A stretch of 64,000 nucleotides of DNA from Crocosphaera chwakensis CCY0110 (GCF_000169335.1 NZ_AAXW01000002.1:62001-126000); one strand, 5' to 3'; positions 52,804-62,212 are shown, counted from the stretch's first letter. Translations and numbers: made by a program. Notes: generated from the sequence alone by a model not told the origin.

Positions 52804-53166
52804 TTATGTTAAAACTTGAATAATATCAGGTTTTTGAGAACTAATTACTTCATTAGGTAAATGTTTATGATGGGGAAAAGTCGACAGATTAGGAAAGTGA
52901 GGAGTGCTATCATAACGAAAAACTAGCTTATTTTCCTCATCTTGAAAATGATAACGATAGTCTAAAAATTTGACTTGATTATCTTTGATAATGATTGCTT
53001 CATTAATTTCTAATAAATGGGTTTGATTAAGACGTAATCTAATTCTTAAATTAACTCGTTTTGAAGTCAAAATTTCCTCTTGATACCGTTCTACATAAGT
53101 ATTTTGAAGAAAAATAATTCTTTGTTCGATTTGATTAAGATAATCAGATAAGAGATTATGCAACAT
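52804..53166 (-). CDS. TumE-family (DUF6516) toxin
   Basis: 120 residues. YLNQIEQRIIFLQNTYVERY, then LLEINEAIIIKDNQVKFLDY and YRYHFQDEENKLVFRYDSTP, with the diagnostic HFPNLSTFPHHKHLPNEV near the end, match TumE-type toxin proteins. The ATG overlaps the end of another reading frame (LEQRLNDVA*) that is cut at the left end of the IS1380 element, so the antitoxin partner appears to be lost. Fold and role follow the family; activity not demonstrated here. Confidence 0.82.
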   Translation of the reverse strand: MLHNLLSDYLNQIEQRIIFLQNTYVERYQEEILTSKRVNLRIRLRLNQTHLLEINEAIIIKDNQVKFLDYRYHFQDEENKLVFRYDSTPHFPNLSTFPHHKHLPNEVISSQKPDIIQVLT

Positions 53167-53185
53167 CGTTTAGTCTTTGTTCTAA

Positions 53186-54939
53186 CCTGCATTATTCATG
53201 AGAGAATTGCGAAAAAGCCTGAAAGCCTTATGCCATCAGGAATATGGAGATTTGACCCCAATAACAGTCTGTGATTTTTATCTATTACTAATTATCGACT
53301 ATTTAACTATCAAAAATAAGAGGTAAAAGTCGTTTACAAAAAGTTCATTTTAGCCTATAATAAATAAAGAAATAAAGGTTATATCAATCAATCAATAATT
53401 AATGAAAGAGTCTTCAGAAAAACTCCCCTTTAATTTTAAGACGAAGAAAACATTGGAGGTAAAGTTTTCAGGACTAGACCTAAGTTTGGATGCGGGATTA
53501 TTGCTAATTAAGCAAGCAGAAGACAATCTGAAAGTTGGCCAAGGAATCTCAAATTGCTTGGAAGATAATAGAGAACAACATAAAGTCAAACATTCACTGT
53601 TTCAGTTAGTAAGTCAAAGAATCTATCAAATAGCAGCAGGATATGAAGATACCAATGATAGTAATTACTTACGACATGATCCAATTTTCAAAATTATTTG
53701 TGATAAAGTCCCCGAAATGGGAGCAGAATTATTAGCTAGTCAACCGACAATGAGTCGACTAGAAAATGGAATAACTAAACAAGAAATTAAAAGGATACGT
53801 CGTTTTTTTGTCGATAAATTTCTTCAAAATCATCTCTCAAACCCAGAACAAATAGTATTAGATATAGATGGATTTGATGCTTACACTCATGGACATCAAC
53901 AGTTAAGCTTATTTCATGGTTATTATGGACATCAAATTTACTTTCCTGTATTAGTTAATGAAGCCAAAAGTGGTTATCCTTTAATTTTACACTTAAGACC
54001 AGGAAATTCTCACGCAGGAAAAGGAGTTTTAGGATTACTAAGATGGTTATTTTGGCGTTTAAGAAAAGCTTGGCCTGATGTCAAAATAATCTTACGAGGC
54101 GATGGAGGGTTTTCTTTACCTGAAATTATTAATCTGTGCGAACAAAAAAATGTAAAATATGTTTTTGGTTTTAGTAGTAATGCTGTTTTAAAACGGAAAA
54201 TAAATTATCTTCTTGACTTAGCCAGATTACAGTATTTTCGGACTAAAGAGAAGGCTCGTTTGTTCGATGATGTATATTATGCTGCAAAAAGTTGGAAAAA
54301 ACCTCGTCGACTTATTATGAAAGCAGAATGGTTAGAAAAAGGAGCAAATCCTCGATTTTTAGTAACTAATTTGGAGGCAGATGCACAAGAAATTTATGAT
54401 AATTTTTATGTTCAAAGAGGAGCTACTTCTGAACATCGAATCAAGGAATTGAAACTAGGAATTAATGCAGATCGTCTCAGTTGCCATAAATTTATTGTTA
54501 ATCAATTTCGCTTATTTTTATGCCAAGCAGCTTATATTTTAATGCTTGAACTTCGGGCTTCTGCGGAAGGGACACGATTGGGGAAGGCTCAAGTTTCTCG
54601 TTTGAGGGAAACCATCATAAAAATAGCTGCCAAAGTGACTGTTTCTGTTAGAAGAACTTTAGTAGAATTAGCTGCTCATTGTCCTTTTCGTGAGGAAATA
54701 CTCTGCATAATACAACGATTATCTTCGGGTAAACAATTGATTTTTTCCTAACATTCATCTCTCATAGGATTGGTGTATCCATCTAACGTTAAATTAGTCT
54801 TTTTTCTGTTCTTCCATTAATTTTCTGTGATTGAATTACGCCAATTCACTACTTTTTAAGAATCTATTTAATAAAAAATCGCTTTTGATGCTAATTTCTT
54901 ATGTTTTTGGTTTTGTTTTTTCTTCATGAATAATGCAGG
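53186..54939 (+). mobile_element. IS1380-family insertion sequence, complete
   Basis: 1754 bp bounded by CCTGCATTATTCATGA (53186-53201) and its perfect inverse TCATGAATAATGCAGG (54924-54939). It carries one intact transposase. Flanking four bases are CTAA left and TTAA right, so the target duplication is imperfect. Left flank reads into the TumE operon frame, right flank into a GAF gene, so the ends do not join a single disrupted gene: a deletion or exchange seems to have accompanied insertion. Confidence 0.92.
53402..54751 (+). CDS. IS1380-family transposase
   Basis: 449 residues. DDE-type transposase with LDIDGFDAYTHGHQQ (first Asp), ILRGDGGFSLPEI (second Asp) and RGATSEHRIKELKLGINADR (Glu), plus a helical N-terminal region. 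The ORF is uninterrupted, so the element is probably active or recently so. AT-rich and lacking an apparent strong promoter. Confidence 0.93.
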   Translation: MKESSEKLPFNFKTKKTLEVKFSGLDLSLDAGLLLIKQAEDNLKVGQGISNCLEDNREQHKVKHSLFQLVSQRIYQIAAGYEDTNDSNYLRHDPIFKIICDKVPEMGAELLASQPTMSRLENGITKQEIKRIRRFFVDKFLQNHLSNPEQIVLDIDGFDAYTHGHQQLSLFHGYYGHQIYFPVLVNEAKSGYPLILHLRPGNSHAGKGVLGLLRWLFWRLRKAWPDVKIILRGDGGFSLPEIINLCEQKNVKYVFGFSSNAVLKRKINYLLDLARLQYFRTKEKARLFDDVYYAAKSWKKPRRLIMKAEWLEKGANPRFLVTNLEADAQEIYDNFYVQRGATSEHRIKELKLGINADRLSCHKFIVNQFRLFLCQAAYILMLELRASAEGTRLGKAQVSRLRETIIKIAAKVTVSVRRTLVELAAHCPFREEILCIIQRLSSGKQLIFS

Positions 54940-55394
54940 TTAAGCAACGGCACAACTAAATTAGCACGGATCTGAAACTGGCTCAGAACACTTATATGGC
55001 AGTCTTTTAGTTGAGCATCATGAATATCAGCAACGGCTTGGACTTTACCATTTTCGTATTCCACCGCATACTGTTCCCCAAAACAGTGATCTTGTACTCG
55101 TTTCGCTAGAACTGAATCCCATAACTCATCCACATCTTCAGAGATGAATTCACCATCATCCCACCCACTATCGGGTTGAAAACGAAAAACTGCCACGCGA
55201 TCGCACTTTAGTAATTCTCTCACTTCGATTGCCGTAGCTTGGAAAATGTTGTCGAGATCCAGAGATTCTCGAATTCGTGCAATAACCCCTGTTAGTGCTT
55301 TTTGCTGTTCGAGTTGATGCAAGCATTCAGAAGAGATAGAATTAGTTGTTTCTGGTTTAGGAGTCGGTTCATGGGAGTCAATAATTTGCTGCAT
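54924..55394 (-). pseudogene. GAF-domain protein truncated by the IS
   Basis: Residues 1-~151 come from the gene and the last few (LHYS) from the IS end. The GAF domain opens with LTGVIARIRESLDLDNIFQA and has VRELLKCDRVAVFRF and AVADIHDAQLKDCHISVLSQ, typical of phytochrome-like or kinase-associated GAF modules in cyanobacteria. The remainder (and any output domain) is gone: the left flank of the IS does not continue this frame. Function lost in its normal form. Confidence 0.9.
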
Positions 55395-55532
55395 CTGCTT
55401 CCTGGACGATTAATCTGGATCTAACGGCTAATACTGCCCTAATTGAAGTATTCCCAGAACGATGTGAAATCTAACAATTGCCGTTTTAACGAAATCAGAA
55501 ATCAAATTATCTGTTACCTTGAATCAAAAATT

Positions 55533-55588
55533 CCCGATTTCCTCCCGATTTCCTCCCGATTTCCTCCCGATTTCCTCCCCGATTTCTT
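55533..55588. repeat. 11-bp tandem repeat CCCGATTTCCT
   Basis: Four exact copies of CCCGATTTCCT at 55533-55576 and a degenerate fifth (CCCCGATTTCTT). Lies between the GAF fragment and the pentapeptide gene. Confidence 0.85.
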
Positions 55589-55660
55589 CTCTTAATTAGT
55601 TTATTCTGTATCTTATCAACAACAAAAAACAGCCCGCAATAATTTACCGAGTCCTTTCAA

Positions 55661-55673
55661 TTTAAGCTAAAAT
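55661..55673 (+). promoter_or_regulatory. Promoter-like sequence of the pentapeptide gene
   Basis: TTTAAGCTAAAAT, identical to part of the repeats at 12082 and 13557. Its TAAAAT would act as -10; the ATG lies 15 bases beyond the end of the sequence. Confidence 0.4.
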
Positions 55674-55687
55674 TGAGGATAATTGAT

Positions 55688-56485
55688 ATGATCACCCTTG
55701 AGAGTATTGAAGAAAAATACACATTTTCCAAAGAAAGAGAGTTTCCAGGAATCGACCTAAAAGGTGCTAATCTCAGAGGAGTTAATCTGAGTTTTGCTAA
55801 TTTAGAAGGTGCAAATTTAACAGAAGCAGATTTATCTGGAGCTATTTTAATAGGAGTCAATCTAAAAGGAGCTAATCTTAGTAGAGCCAATTTGAATGGA
55901 GCTAATCTACAAGGATCTAATCTTAGTGAAACAGAGATTATTTGCGGATCGTTAGTTGATAGTAATTTAAGAGGAGTTAATCTTCAAAAAAGTCATCTTG
56001 ATGCTACTATTGTAACTCGCGCTAATCTACAAGGAGCTAATTTAAGTCAAGCTTTTTTGTATGGTGTTAATTTAGAAGAAGCAATTTTAACGGGAGCTTA
56101 CTATGACTCTCAAACTCAATTTGGTGACATGGATAACTTGATTAAAACCCAATTACAAACCCAAGTTGAAGTTACTGTAGAAGAGTCTTTAGCCAAGTTC
56201 AATCGGATTTGCCAGTTAGTAAGTAGGTACTTAGGAGAATTATTGACTAAAAAGTTTCTTACTTCCTCTTGTCCTAATACTGAAAAGTTAAAAAGATTTC
56301 AATTAGTAAATTCATCAATTAAAATGAATAATGTTAATTCATCTCATTACTTTTTAAGTATTTCAGAATTGAGTAATTTACAATTTTGGCTTAATAATTT
56401 CATTAGAAACAGTTCTAAAATTGTTCATACTTTACCAAAAATAATAATAAAAGATATAGAATATCCTGATTCTTGTTTATCATAA
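55688..56485 (+). CDS. Pentapeptide-repeat protein
   Basis: 265 residues. From about residue 25 to 140 the A(D/N)LxG/xxxx repeat builds a right-handed quadrilateral beta helix (LKGANLRGVNLSFANLEGAN and on). The C-terminal ~100 residues are non-repetitive and helical (QVEVTVEESLAKFNRICQLV). ATG at 55688 has GAGG upstream, better than the TTG at 55673. Cytosolic; biochemical role unknown, as for most of the family. Confidence 0.9.
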   Translation: MITLESIEEKYTFSKEREFPGIDLKGANLRGVNLSFANLEGANLTEADLSGAILIGVNLKGANLSRANLNGANLQGSNLSETEIICGSLVDSNLRGVNLQKSHLDATIVTRANLQGANLSQAFLYGVNLEEAILTGAYYDSQTQFGDMDNLIKTQLQTQVEVTVEESLAKFNRICQLVSRYLGELLTKKFLTSSCPNTEKLKRFQLVNSSIKMNNVNSSHYFLSISELSNLQFWLNNFIRNSSKIVHTLPKIIIKDIEYPDSCLS

Positions 56486-56549
56486 AAGCTAAAGAAAAAG
56501 GGATTTTTTATCTGAAATAATCAAAAGTAAAAATTCTCTTATCTACAAA

Positions 56550-56577
56550 AACCCATAGATGACTATACCTATGGGTT
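56550..56577 (-). terminator. Terminator of the exported beta-rich protein gene
   Basis: AACCCATAG and CTATGGGTT form a perfect 9-bp stem; on the minus strand TTTTTG follows. It lies ~20 bases past the stop of the gene at 56600. Confidence 0.75.
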
Positions 56578-56599
56578 GTTTAATTGACCTAAACGTTGA

Positions 56600-57340
56600 T
56601 TAACGGAAACTCAAAGGATAGCGACTGTTTTGATAGTTGCGATTAGAAGCAATGGAGAAACTAGACTGTAACGTGAGGAGAAAATCTTGCTCAGGTTCGA
56701 TCGCAATAACGGTTGCTTCTCCACCGCCGATAATTCCAGCTTCAGGTAAACCCCATCCAGCTAAGGTTCCCACGGCAGCCCCGGCTAACACTTCTAAGGC
56801 ATCAATACGGCGATCGCCTGTTACCCCGGCAATAATAGCAGCAGCCCCGGCACCTGCTACAGTACCCCCTAAAATTTCTCCAACATTAGCCCCTTCTCGG
56901 ATGGTTTCAGTTCGGCTGACCACTCTTGAGGTAGCATTGAAAGGATACCGTTGACCATTAACAATGATTTCACGGGCAAAAAATTGAGATCCACCACGAA
57001 CGGGGCGAATTTCTCCATTGACTTCACTACCAGCCGGAATTAATACGTTACGGTTACTATCACGGATGGTTGCTGCGGTTTCTAGGGTGATAGCTAAGGT
57101 TTCTTCCGGACTCACTAAAATTCTTTCACCGTTTTGAAATTGCATCGGAATGCGGGTTCCCGCAGGAATGGTGACACTGGTATTACCATAATTGTTACTG
57201 GGGAAGGAGGGTTGAGAGGGCCGCGGTAATAATTGGGCGGTTGCCGGTTTTAAGTTGTAAAATGGCGATAATGCGGTAATTCCCATTAATAAAGCGATCG
57301 CACTAGCCATTCCTGATTTAGCATAGTTTAAGTTCAACAT
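56600..57340 (-). CDS. Exported protein with TrbI/VirB10-like core, unknown function
   Basis: 246 residues. A signal peptide (MASAIALLMGITALSPFYNL) is followed by TIPAGTRIPMQFQNGERI and a beta-rich IPAGSEVNGEIRPVRGGS, which resembles VirB10/TrbI barrel segments. A Gly/Ala-rich helix lies near the centre (GEILGGTVAGAGAAAIIAGV). No other conjugation gene is present, so a secretion-channel role is not supported; it is probably an envelope protein. Confidence 0.6.
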   Translation of the reverse strand: MLNLNYAKSGMASAIALLMGITALSPFYNLKPATAQLLPRPSQPSFPSNNYGNTSVTIPAGTRIPMQFQNGERILVSPEETLAITLETAATIRDSNRNVLIPAGSEVNGEIRPVRGGSQFFAREIIVNGQRYPFNATSRVVSRTETIREGANVGEILGGTVAGAGAAAIIAGVTGDRRIDALEVLAGAAVGTLAGWGLPEAGIIGGGEATVIAIEPEQDFLLTLQSSFSIASNRNYQNSRYPLSFR

Positions 57341-57675
57341 AATACACCCTCAATATTAAAAGTTACAAGTTAGAAGTCAGAAATTTTTGTAAGATAAGAC
57401 TGAATTCATCCTTAATTTCATCATAGGACAAGGTTTCCTAGGATGTCAGTCCCATCTTTTTAGATAAAGTTCCCTCATGAAGTGGAAAAAAAGGGAAGTT
57501 AACAAAATCGATTCTTGTAGCTAACTATAAATTAGTAATCAAACACCTTGAGAGTGTTGTAGCGTGAACTTTAATGACTATTTGAGTTAAGATAGCAAAA
57601 AATAGCTTTAATGAGAGCAATATTAATGAGTCATTCTATTTTAACCAATATTCTCGAACCATTAGACTCTCTTAA

Positions 57676-57842
57676 GTTTATAAGAATAGAAGGTTATTAG
57701 ATTTGGGAGGTTTATTAGAAAATTTACGGGAATTATTAAATTTTGATGTTGTGGTATTTACTGGAAAAATGATCAAAGAACAGTATAAAGAGTTGATTAT
57801 TAATAATATAGCAAAGTTATGAGAAGTGATAAAATACGCTAA
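57676..57842 (+). pseudogene. Remnant of a HepT/MntA toxin-antitoxin module
   Basis: After an in-frame stop, the reading DLGGLLENLRELLNFDVVVF then TGKMIKEQYKELIIN matches the C-terminal half of MntA-type nucleotidyltransferases, with the TGA at 57820-57822. The overlapping ATG (57819) starts MRSDKIR followed by a stop, matching the first residues of a HepT/DUF86 partner. The N-terminal NTase motif (GSxxxG) is absent. Remains of a decayed HEPN-MNT pair. Confidence 0.55.
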
Positions 57843-57975
57843 AAAAAACAGTACAAAAAATGTTAGTTAAGTTATCCTAATTACTGGTTCAATTTTTGTC
57901 ATCTATTTTAACATTTATAAAGATTCAAAACACTGATAACTACCTTTAGATTTGAAATTTTGACGGCATTGATTA

Positions 57976-58869
57976 TTATTTTATAACAACTTTTGGCTTA
58001 AGAAGTTGATGATTATCACTAAAGATTATTTGGCTAATTCCCAAGAATTCCCCTAGTTCATTATGAACCTGAATCATATCCGAAGAGGTAACAAGATTAA
58101 TAGGATCGATAACTATTTTTTGACCCTGACACCATCGTTTCCCTTCTTCTTCAGAAAGGGTGATTTTAGGTAAATGGTTTAACAATAATTCTGGTTTAAG
58201 TAAGGAAAATGTTCCTTGTTGAGTTTGTTTTTCTAACTCTTCTAATGTAATCGTTTCTGATAGCATCATGCCACAACTTTTAGTGCGAGTTAATGCTGCT
58301 AAAGTTCCCCCAACGCCCAACTTGTCCCCTATATCTCTGGCGATCGCTCGAATATAAGTCCCCGATCCACATTCAATATTAACCACCAATTCGGGAAATT
58401 CCCCTGCATACCAGTCTAAAACGTCTATTTTGTCAACTCTAACCGTTCTTACAGGAACCTCTACCGTTTCCCCTTTTCTAGCTAACTCATACAACCGTTT
58501 ACCGTCCCGTTGAATGGCACTATACATGGGAGGAATTTGTTCAATTTCCCCTAAAAACTGGCTGAATAACGGTTTAATTTGCTCTATACTTAAATTAGGA
58601 ACAGGTTGACATTTAATTACTTCTCCTTGAAGATCATCGGTTGTCGTTTGGACACCAAAGCGAATTATGGCTTTATACGCCTTATTTTCAGGCAAAAAGG
58701 GTAATAAACGAGTCGCTTTACCCACTGCGATCGGTAAAACCCCAGTTGCTGCTGGATCAAGAGTTCCCCCATGTCCTACCTTTTTCATATTTAAGCATCG
58801 TCTGACTTTAGCAACGCAGTCATGAGACGTAAACCCTGAGGGTTTATTCAAAGCAATAAATCCAAACAT
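57976..58869 (-). CDS. truB: tRNA pseudouridine-55 synthase
   Basis: 297 residues. FIALNKPSGFTSHDCVAKVR, then GHGGTLDPAATGVLPIAVGK with the catalytic Asp, YKAIIRFGVQTTTDDLQGEV and CGSGTYIRAIARDIG. Makes pseudouridine 55 in tRNA T-loops. A complete gene in the usual length range. No promoter features stand out. Confidence 0.96.
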   Translation of the reverse strand: MFGFIALNKPSGFTSHDCVAKVRRCLNMKKVGHGGTLDPAATGVLPIAVGKATRLLPFLPENKAYKAIIRFGVQTTTDDLQGEVIKCQPVPNLSIEQIKPLFSQFLGEIEQIPPMYSAIQRDGKRLYELARKGETVEVPVRTVRVDKIDVLDWYAGEFPELVVNIECGSGTYIRAIARDIGDKLGVGGTLAALTRTKSCGMMLSETITLEELEKQTQQGTFSLLKPELLLNHLPKITLSEEEGKRWCQGQKIVIDPINLVTSSDMIQVHNELGEFLGISQIIFSDNHQLLKPKVVIK

Positions 58870-58947
58870 AGACTAACTTATAAGTGATAACTGACAAAGG
58901 TTTTGCTATGATAAAACTTAAAGAATAGTAAAGTTTTATTAAGAACC

Positions 58948-59571
58948 TTGACTGCTAACTTGAAACCTTATCATAAAACCACTTTAGCCCATCAATGGAA
59001 CGCCTTAGATATTATTTGGCAAGGAGATGAAGACGTTGTTAAGCGTGGACTTCCCCATGATAAGCTATCCCCTGCGTGGCAAATATTATTACTCGGTGAT
59101 GGTTCCCCTACTCGTCATTTACAATTGTTAACAACGGAAAAAACAGAAGTTGATCTCATTGATATGTCTCCCATTGGGGATGAAGACGACGGCGCACCAC
59201 CCCAGATAGAAATCGTTCCCGAACCCCGTTTAAGACGACAGGTGTGGTTAAGAACAGCATCTGGACAAAGATTAGCTTATGCAACTTCTTGGTGGGATGC
59301 GAATCATGTGGATGAGTATCTACAAAATCGTTCTTTACCTATTTGGGATAGTTTATCACGGTTACATACGGAATTATATCGTGATATTCAAGGGATTTAT
59401 TATGGTCATTCTCCTGCATTAGAAGAAGCGTTTCAAGAAACGGGGCCGTTTTGGGGAAGACATTATTTATTTTGGCACGATCGCAAACCATTAACTTTGA
59501 TTTATGAGGTATTTTCTCCCTATTTAAGTAAATATTTAGGCCCGATATCACTACAGGAAAAGCAATATTAA
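58948..59571 (+). CDS. Chorismate pyruvate-lyase family protein
   Basis: 207 residues. TLAHQWNALDIIWQGDEDVV, then LSPAWQILLLGDGSPTRHLQ, EPRLRRQVWLRTASGQRLAY and the GPFWGRHYLFWHDRKPLTLI close match the DUF98/chorismate lyase-like family of cyanobacteria, which supplies 4-hydroxybenzoate for plastoquinone. The start is TTG at 58948. Divergent from truB. Confidence 0.88.
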   Translation: MTANLKPYHKTTLAHQWNALDIIWQGDEDVVKRGLPHDKLSPAWQILLLGDGSPTRHLQLLTTEKTEVDLIDMSPIGDEDDGAPPQIEIVPEPRLRRQVWLRTASGQRLAYATSWWDANHVDEYLQNRSLPIWDSLSRLHTELYRDIQGIYYGHSPALEEAFQETGPFWGRHYLFWHDRKPLTLIYEVFSPYLSKYLGPISLQEKQY

Positions 59572-59627
59572 AGCTAATAGGATAAGGAGGGAATCAGCAA
59601 AATTCTGACTCCTGACTCCTCCTTTAA

Positions 59628-59767
59628 CTCACATCTTGCACCAGAACAAGTAAACTTAATAATTACCGAGAAGACAATCAATTTGTAATAAGTTAGCGTC
59701 AAAATAAAACACTCTTGCCTCTTGCCTCCCTAAACTAGCTAGTTTGAGCGAAGGTGCAAGATATGAG
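59628..59767. mobile_element. 140-bp MITE with 15-bp inverted ends
   Basis: Ends CTCACATCTTGCACC (59628-59642) and GGTGCAAGATATGAG (59753-59767) match at 14 of 15 positions. Both sides carry TTTAA (59623-59627 and 59768-59772), a 5-bp target duplication. The interior is non-coding and holds an STRR tract (59713-59729) and the palindrome AAACTAGCTAGTTT. The right end abuts the stop codon of the DUF1993 gene. Confidence 0.7.
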
Positions 59768-59768
59768 T

Positions 59769-60275
59769 TTAAGATACGCCAAGATAATCACGCTTACCCA
59801 CTTCTACCCCACAATGGCGGAGAATATCGTAAGCTGTGGTAACGTGAAAATAAACATTAGGTAAGACGAAATACAATAAGAATGATTGTCCGTCAAAGGT
59901 AAAGGTTTCTGAGCCTACTGGTAGTTCAATTGTTTTAGTTTCGGTGCCGTCTATTTGTTCTGGAGTTAAGGTTTCTAGATAGGTAACCGTCTCTTTCAGT
60001 CGAGTCATGAGTTCAGGAAAAGTTATTTCTTTATCTTCCATTGCGGGTGCTTCTACTCCAGCGAGTCTTGCTGAACCCTGTCTGGCTATATCTGAGGCAA
60101 TTTGCACTTGCTTAGAGAGAGGATACATATCGGGGTAGAGACGAAAGTTAATCAGCACTTGAGGCTCAATTTTTTTTGCTTCAGCGTAGGCTGCACCTTT
60201 TTCTAAAATACCGACTAAACTATTTAAACTGCGGATCATGGGAGGAATGGCTGCTTGATACATTGAAAGTGTCAT
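59769..60275 (-). CDS. DUF1993 family protein
   Basis: 168 residues. MTLSMYQAAIPPMIRSLNSL, then RLYPDMYPLSKQVQIASDIA and DGQSFLLYFVLPNVYFHVTT are the DUF1993 pattern (DinB-like four-helix bundle). ATG at 60275 has GAGG upstream and matches the family start, unlike the ORF start at 60305. Function unknown. Confidence 0.88.
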   Translation of the reverse strand: MTLSMYQAAIPPMIRSLNSLVGILEKGAAYAEAKKIEPQVLINFRLYPDMYPLSKQVQIASDIARQGSARLAGVEAPAMEDKEITFPELMTRLKETVTYLETLTPEQIDGTETKTIELPVGSETFTFDGQSFLLYFVLPNVYFHVTTAYDILRHCGVEVGKRDYLGVS

Positions 60276-60384
60276 TGTTGCCTCTAAATCTTTGACTAAT
60301 CTCAATGATTTCTAGTGTACAATTTCTAGGAACAAAGCTCGGAAAAATGAGTAAAATAAATTGATTAAGGGAGTGATTAAAGGA

Positions 60385-62157
60385 ATGATCTCAAAATTCT
60401 TAGGATTAACTACATTAAGCTTTATTAGTGTTTCAAGTGGTATGATAATAACTTCAACTGCTAATGCACAACAAGCTTTATATTTAGCTTATCCTCCCCA
60501 AAATCATAAAACTACGTCTGATAAAATTTTCTTAATTGGAACTGCTTCCCCTCAAGGAAAAATTACTGTAAACGGACAAACAATACAGCGTAGTAACCAG
60601 GGACATTTTGCCCCATCTTTTCCTTTAAAATTAGGGGTTAATCGCTTTGTTATACGCCATAATAATAAAACCATTAATGTAACGGTTACTCGGAATTCTA
60701 TTACTCCGAATATTCCTCAAAGTGGTGGATTTGCTGATAATTCTTTAATTCCGAAGCAATCAATTTCTGCGTTACCGAATACCCCTGTTTGTTTTAGTGC
60801 GATCGCTTCTCCAAATGCTCAAGTTTCTGTTAATATTGCTAATCAAACCATTCCCTTATTCCCACAACCTGACTTAGTCGAACTTCCTGCAAATTCTGCT
60901 ATTTTAACGGATTCTAATGAACCAATTATTAACTCAATTACTCAATATCAAGGCTGTACCAAATTTAATACAATTGGTAACTTAGGAACTCCCAATTTTC
61001 AATTAAAATTAAATAATAAAACCATTGCCCAAAGAGGAGAAGGAAGCGTTAATATTATTAATCCCGATCAATTAAAAATTGTTGAAATCGTTGTAGATGC
61101 TGGTGTCACTAGAACAGGACCGAGTACCAATCATTCTCGTTTAACCCCTTTACCTAAAGGAACTATCGTATCAGTTATTGGTCAAGAGGGAGACTGGTTA
61201 AAGCTTGATTATGGTGCCTGGATTAAGGAAAATGAAACAAGAACTCTTCCTAATTTATCCTCTGCAAAAGCAACTATTAGAAGTGCAAAATTTGATAAAA
61301 ATAATGAAGAAACTAAAATAACTTTTCCTTTGACGTTACCCGTTCCTGTTTCCATCAATCAAATGGGAAATAAAGTTACATTAACTTTATATAATACGAC
61401 AGCAGAAACTGACACGATACGTTTAGAATACGATCCCTTAGTTAAAAGCTTCTATTGGCAACAAGTGAGTCCTGATAAAATTGAATATTACTTGGAATTA
61501 AACCCAGATCAACAGTGGGGATATGATCTAAACTATGAAGGTACAAATCTAGTTTTTACCTTACGTCATCCGCCAAAAATTGAAAGTCAAAATAGTCAAC
61601 CTTTGAAAAATATTAAAATACTTTTAGATCCTGGTCATGGTGGAGATGAATGGGGGGCAAAAGGTCCGAATGGGTATCCTGAAAAGTCCGTTAATTTGGT
61701 AGTTTCTACGTTATTAAAACAAGAATTATTAAAGCGTGGAGCAACAGTTTATATGACAAGAGAAACAGATAAAGATGTTTCTTTGCAAGACAGAGTTACG
61801 ATGATTAATAAGGTAAAACCTGACATAGCATTATCGGTTCATTATAATGCTTTACCTGATAATGGAGATGCTATTAATACCGCAGGAATTGGAATGTTTT
61901 GGTATCATCCCCAAGCGGAAGATTTATCAAAATTTTTGCATGATTATTTAGTAGAAAAAGCTAACCGTCCTTCCTATGGAGTCTTCTGGAATAACCTCGC
62001 TTTAACTCGTCCTCATATTACTCCTTCCGTATTATTAGAATTAGGTTTTATGATTAATCCTACCGAGTTTGAATGGATAACAGATGCACAACAACAAAAA
62101 AACTTGGCAGCAACTTTAGCTAATGGAATCACAGAATGGTTTAATCAAAAAAAATAA
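60385..62157 (+). CDS. N-acetylmuramoyl-L-alanine amidase with SH3 domain
   Basis: 590 residues. Signal peptide (ISVSSGMIITSTANAQQ), then repeats of a beta-rich region, an SH3-like domain at about 235-290 (GPSTNHSRLTPLPKGTIVSV), an AMIN-like stretch, and a C-terminal Amidase_3 domain at about 412-590 (LLDPGHGGDEWGAKGPNGYP, then ALSVHYNALPD and LLELGFMINP). The His and Glu zinc ligands and the catalytic Glu of the amidase are intact. Cleaves peptidoglycan cross-bridging stems in cell division or envelope turnover. The start is ATG 60385 or the upstream TTG/GTG. Confidence 0.9.
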   Translation: MISKFLGLTTLSFISVSSGMIITSTANAQQALYLAYPPQNHKTTSDKIFLIGTASPQGKITVNGQTIQRSNQGHFAPSFPLKLGVNRFVIRHNNKTINVTVTRNSITPNIPQSGGFADNSLIPKQSISALPNTPVCFSAIASPNAQVSVNIANQTIPLFPQPDLVELPANSAILTDSNEPIINSITQYQGCTKFNTIGNLGTPNFQLKLNNKTIAQRGEGSVNIINPDQLKIVEIVVDAGVTRTGPSTNHSRLTPLPKGTIVSVIGQEGDWLKLDYGAWIKENETRTLPNLSSAKATIRSAKFDKNNEETKITFPLTLPVPVSINQMGNKVTLTLYNTTAETDTIRLEYDPLVKSFYWQQVSPDKIEYYLELNPDQQWGYDLNYEGTNLVFTLRHPPKIESQNSQPLKNIKILLDPGHGGDEWGAKGPNGYPEKSVNLVVSTLLKQELLKRGATVYMTRETDKDVSLQDRVTMINKVKPDIALSVHYNALPDNGDAINTAGIGMFWYHPQAEDLSKFLHDYLVEKANRPSYGVFWNNLALTRPHITPSVLLELGFMINPTEFEWITDAQQQKNLAATLANGITEWFNQKK

Positions 62158-62212
62158 AATAAATAATTATTTGTTTTGATTTAATCCTTCTTTTTTAAAC
62201 AATCAAATGTAA

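Noticed and set aside
55657..55890. Minus-strand ORF across the pentapeptide gene (77 residues)
   Set aside because: Its regular pattern is the antisense of the pentapeptide repeats.
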